DNA from: Acidobacteria bacterium 28-9
Lineage (GTDB): Bacteria; Acidobacteriota; Blastocatellia; Pyrinomonadales; Pyrinomonadaceae
Length of the DNA stretch: 64,000 nt
Reading direction: 5' to 3'
NCBI GenBank assembly: GCA_002050355.1
Contig: MWYY01000072.1
Span: 25,292 to 89,291 of the forward strand
Below are positions 63,743 through 64,000 of this stretch, piece by piece. The translations under genes and the position numbers were made by a program. Within the stretch, counting starts at the first letter, position 1. Each line of letters starts with the position of its first letter. Under the pieces are notes generated by a model. The model worked only from the letters and a program-made list of their open reading frames with translations. It did no database searches and was not told the DNA's origin.

Positions 63743-63965
63743 ATTCAATGGACGTGAGGGCGAAACAGCTTGTATCTTGACAATCAGCAGCTTTTCAACT
63801 AACTAGGACGCTTGTTAGTTGTCGGAAAAGACGAGTCTGGGAAACAGCTCAAGACTATTTTGAGTCTGCAAAGTAGATTTAGACCGCTTTTCCGCTTTTA
63901 TTAGAAAGTTTCTATCAGGGCGGACAGTATCAAAGACCATAATGAGTCTGTATTTACAAGGTTGA

Positions 63966-64000
63966 CCCCTGAAATTGAATACTTCGGCGGTATCCACACC
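63966..64000 (-). pseudogene. Edge of a second tnpA copy
   Basis: The last 35 bp match 63404-63438 (part of tnpA) with one difference (CCCCTGAAATTG against CCTCTGAAATTG) and run off the window. Confidence 0.7.

Noticed and set aside
62033..63860. Repeated hairpins near 62.3 and 63.7 kb as CRISPR
   Set aside because: Units are not evenly spaced direct repeats with unique spacers; they behave as attC sites and IS ends. No cas genes are present.
63815..63997. Minus-strand 60-codon frame at the window end
   Set aside because: No domain signal and it overlaps an IS fragment; insufficient support.

Overview
The window looks like a chromosomal contig from an Acidobacteriota bacterium, most likely class Blastocatellia (Pyrinomonas-like). 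This is inferred from gene style and moderate GC, and from abundant short interspersed hairpin repeats; no rRNA is present to prove it. It is Gram-negative in organisation: RND/TolC systems, a TonB receptor and lipoproteins.

Region 1 (1-21 kb) is a heavy-metal resistance island with two complete RND-adaptor-TolC efflux systems. The minus-strand operon (12146 down to 63) encodes a CopC/YtkA-like membrane protein, TolC, an FMN-binding-like lipoprotein, a CusB-type adaptor, two cupredoxin-like proteins, two DUF305 (CopM-like) proteins and a CzcA pump that is broken by a perfect 691-bp tandem duplication. The plus-strand operon (13.8-21 kb) encodes a Cys-rich small protein, a YtkA-like lipoprotein, a CusA-like pump with the three copper methionines, TolC and an adaptor. 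A MerR regulator with a classic palindromic long-spacer promoter and an IS256-family remnant lie between them. Region 2 (21-23.6 kb) is a scarred junction: HU with an odd start, a decayed HxlR regulator, an orphan coding remnant, and a truncated tyrosine integrase facing the 3' end of tRNA-Ala(CGC).

Region 3 (23.7-61.3 kb) is mostly housekeeping and metabolism: ATP-grasp protein, site-2 protease, trpS, scpA-scpB-rluB, acyl-CoA dehydrogenase, enoyl-CoA hydratase, rpmE-DUF1385-prfA, gatB, a vitamin B12 uptake locus (btuB and btuF-btuC-btuD, each preceded by a cobalamin riboswitch), glgC and pspA. Embedded in it are a decayed hicAB pair, an ArsC-family gene with an in-frame TGA at its redox cysteine followed by a bacterial-SECIS-like hairpin (a strong selenoprotein candidate), and a four-helix-bundle (S23/IVP) gene enclosed by a perfect 27-bp inverted repeat that fits exactly between scpB and rluB.

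Region 4 (61.4-64 kb) is an integron remnant: a truncated intI, one cassette with an attC site, a DUF433/DUF5615 toxin-antitoxin cassette whose attC is cut right after its first core box by an IS200-like element with a frameshifted tnpA, and the edge of a second tnpA copy at the window end.

A recurring theme is a class of hairpin repeats whose arms are made of 7-12 bp units. They sit between genes, inside both cobalamin riboswitches, and inside reading frames, where they encode signal peptides, a linker and start codons.
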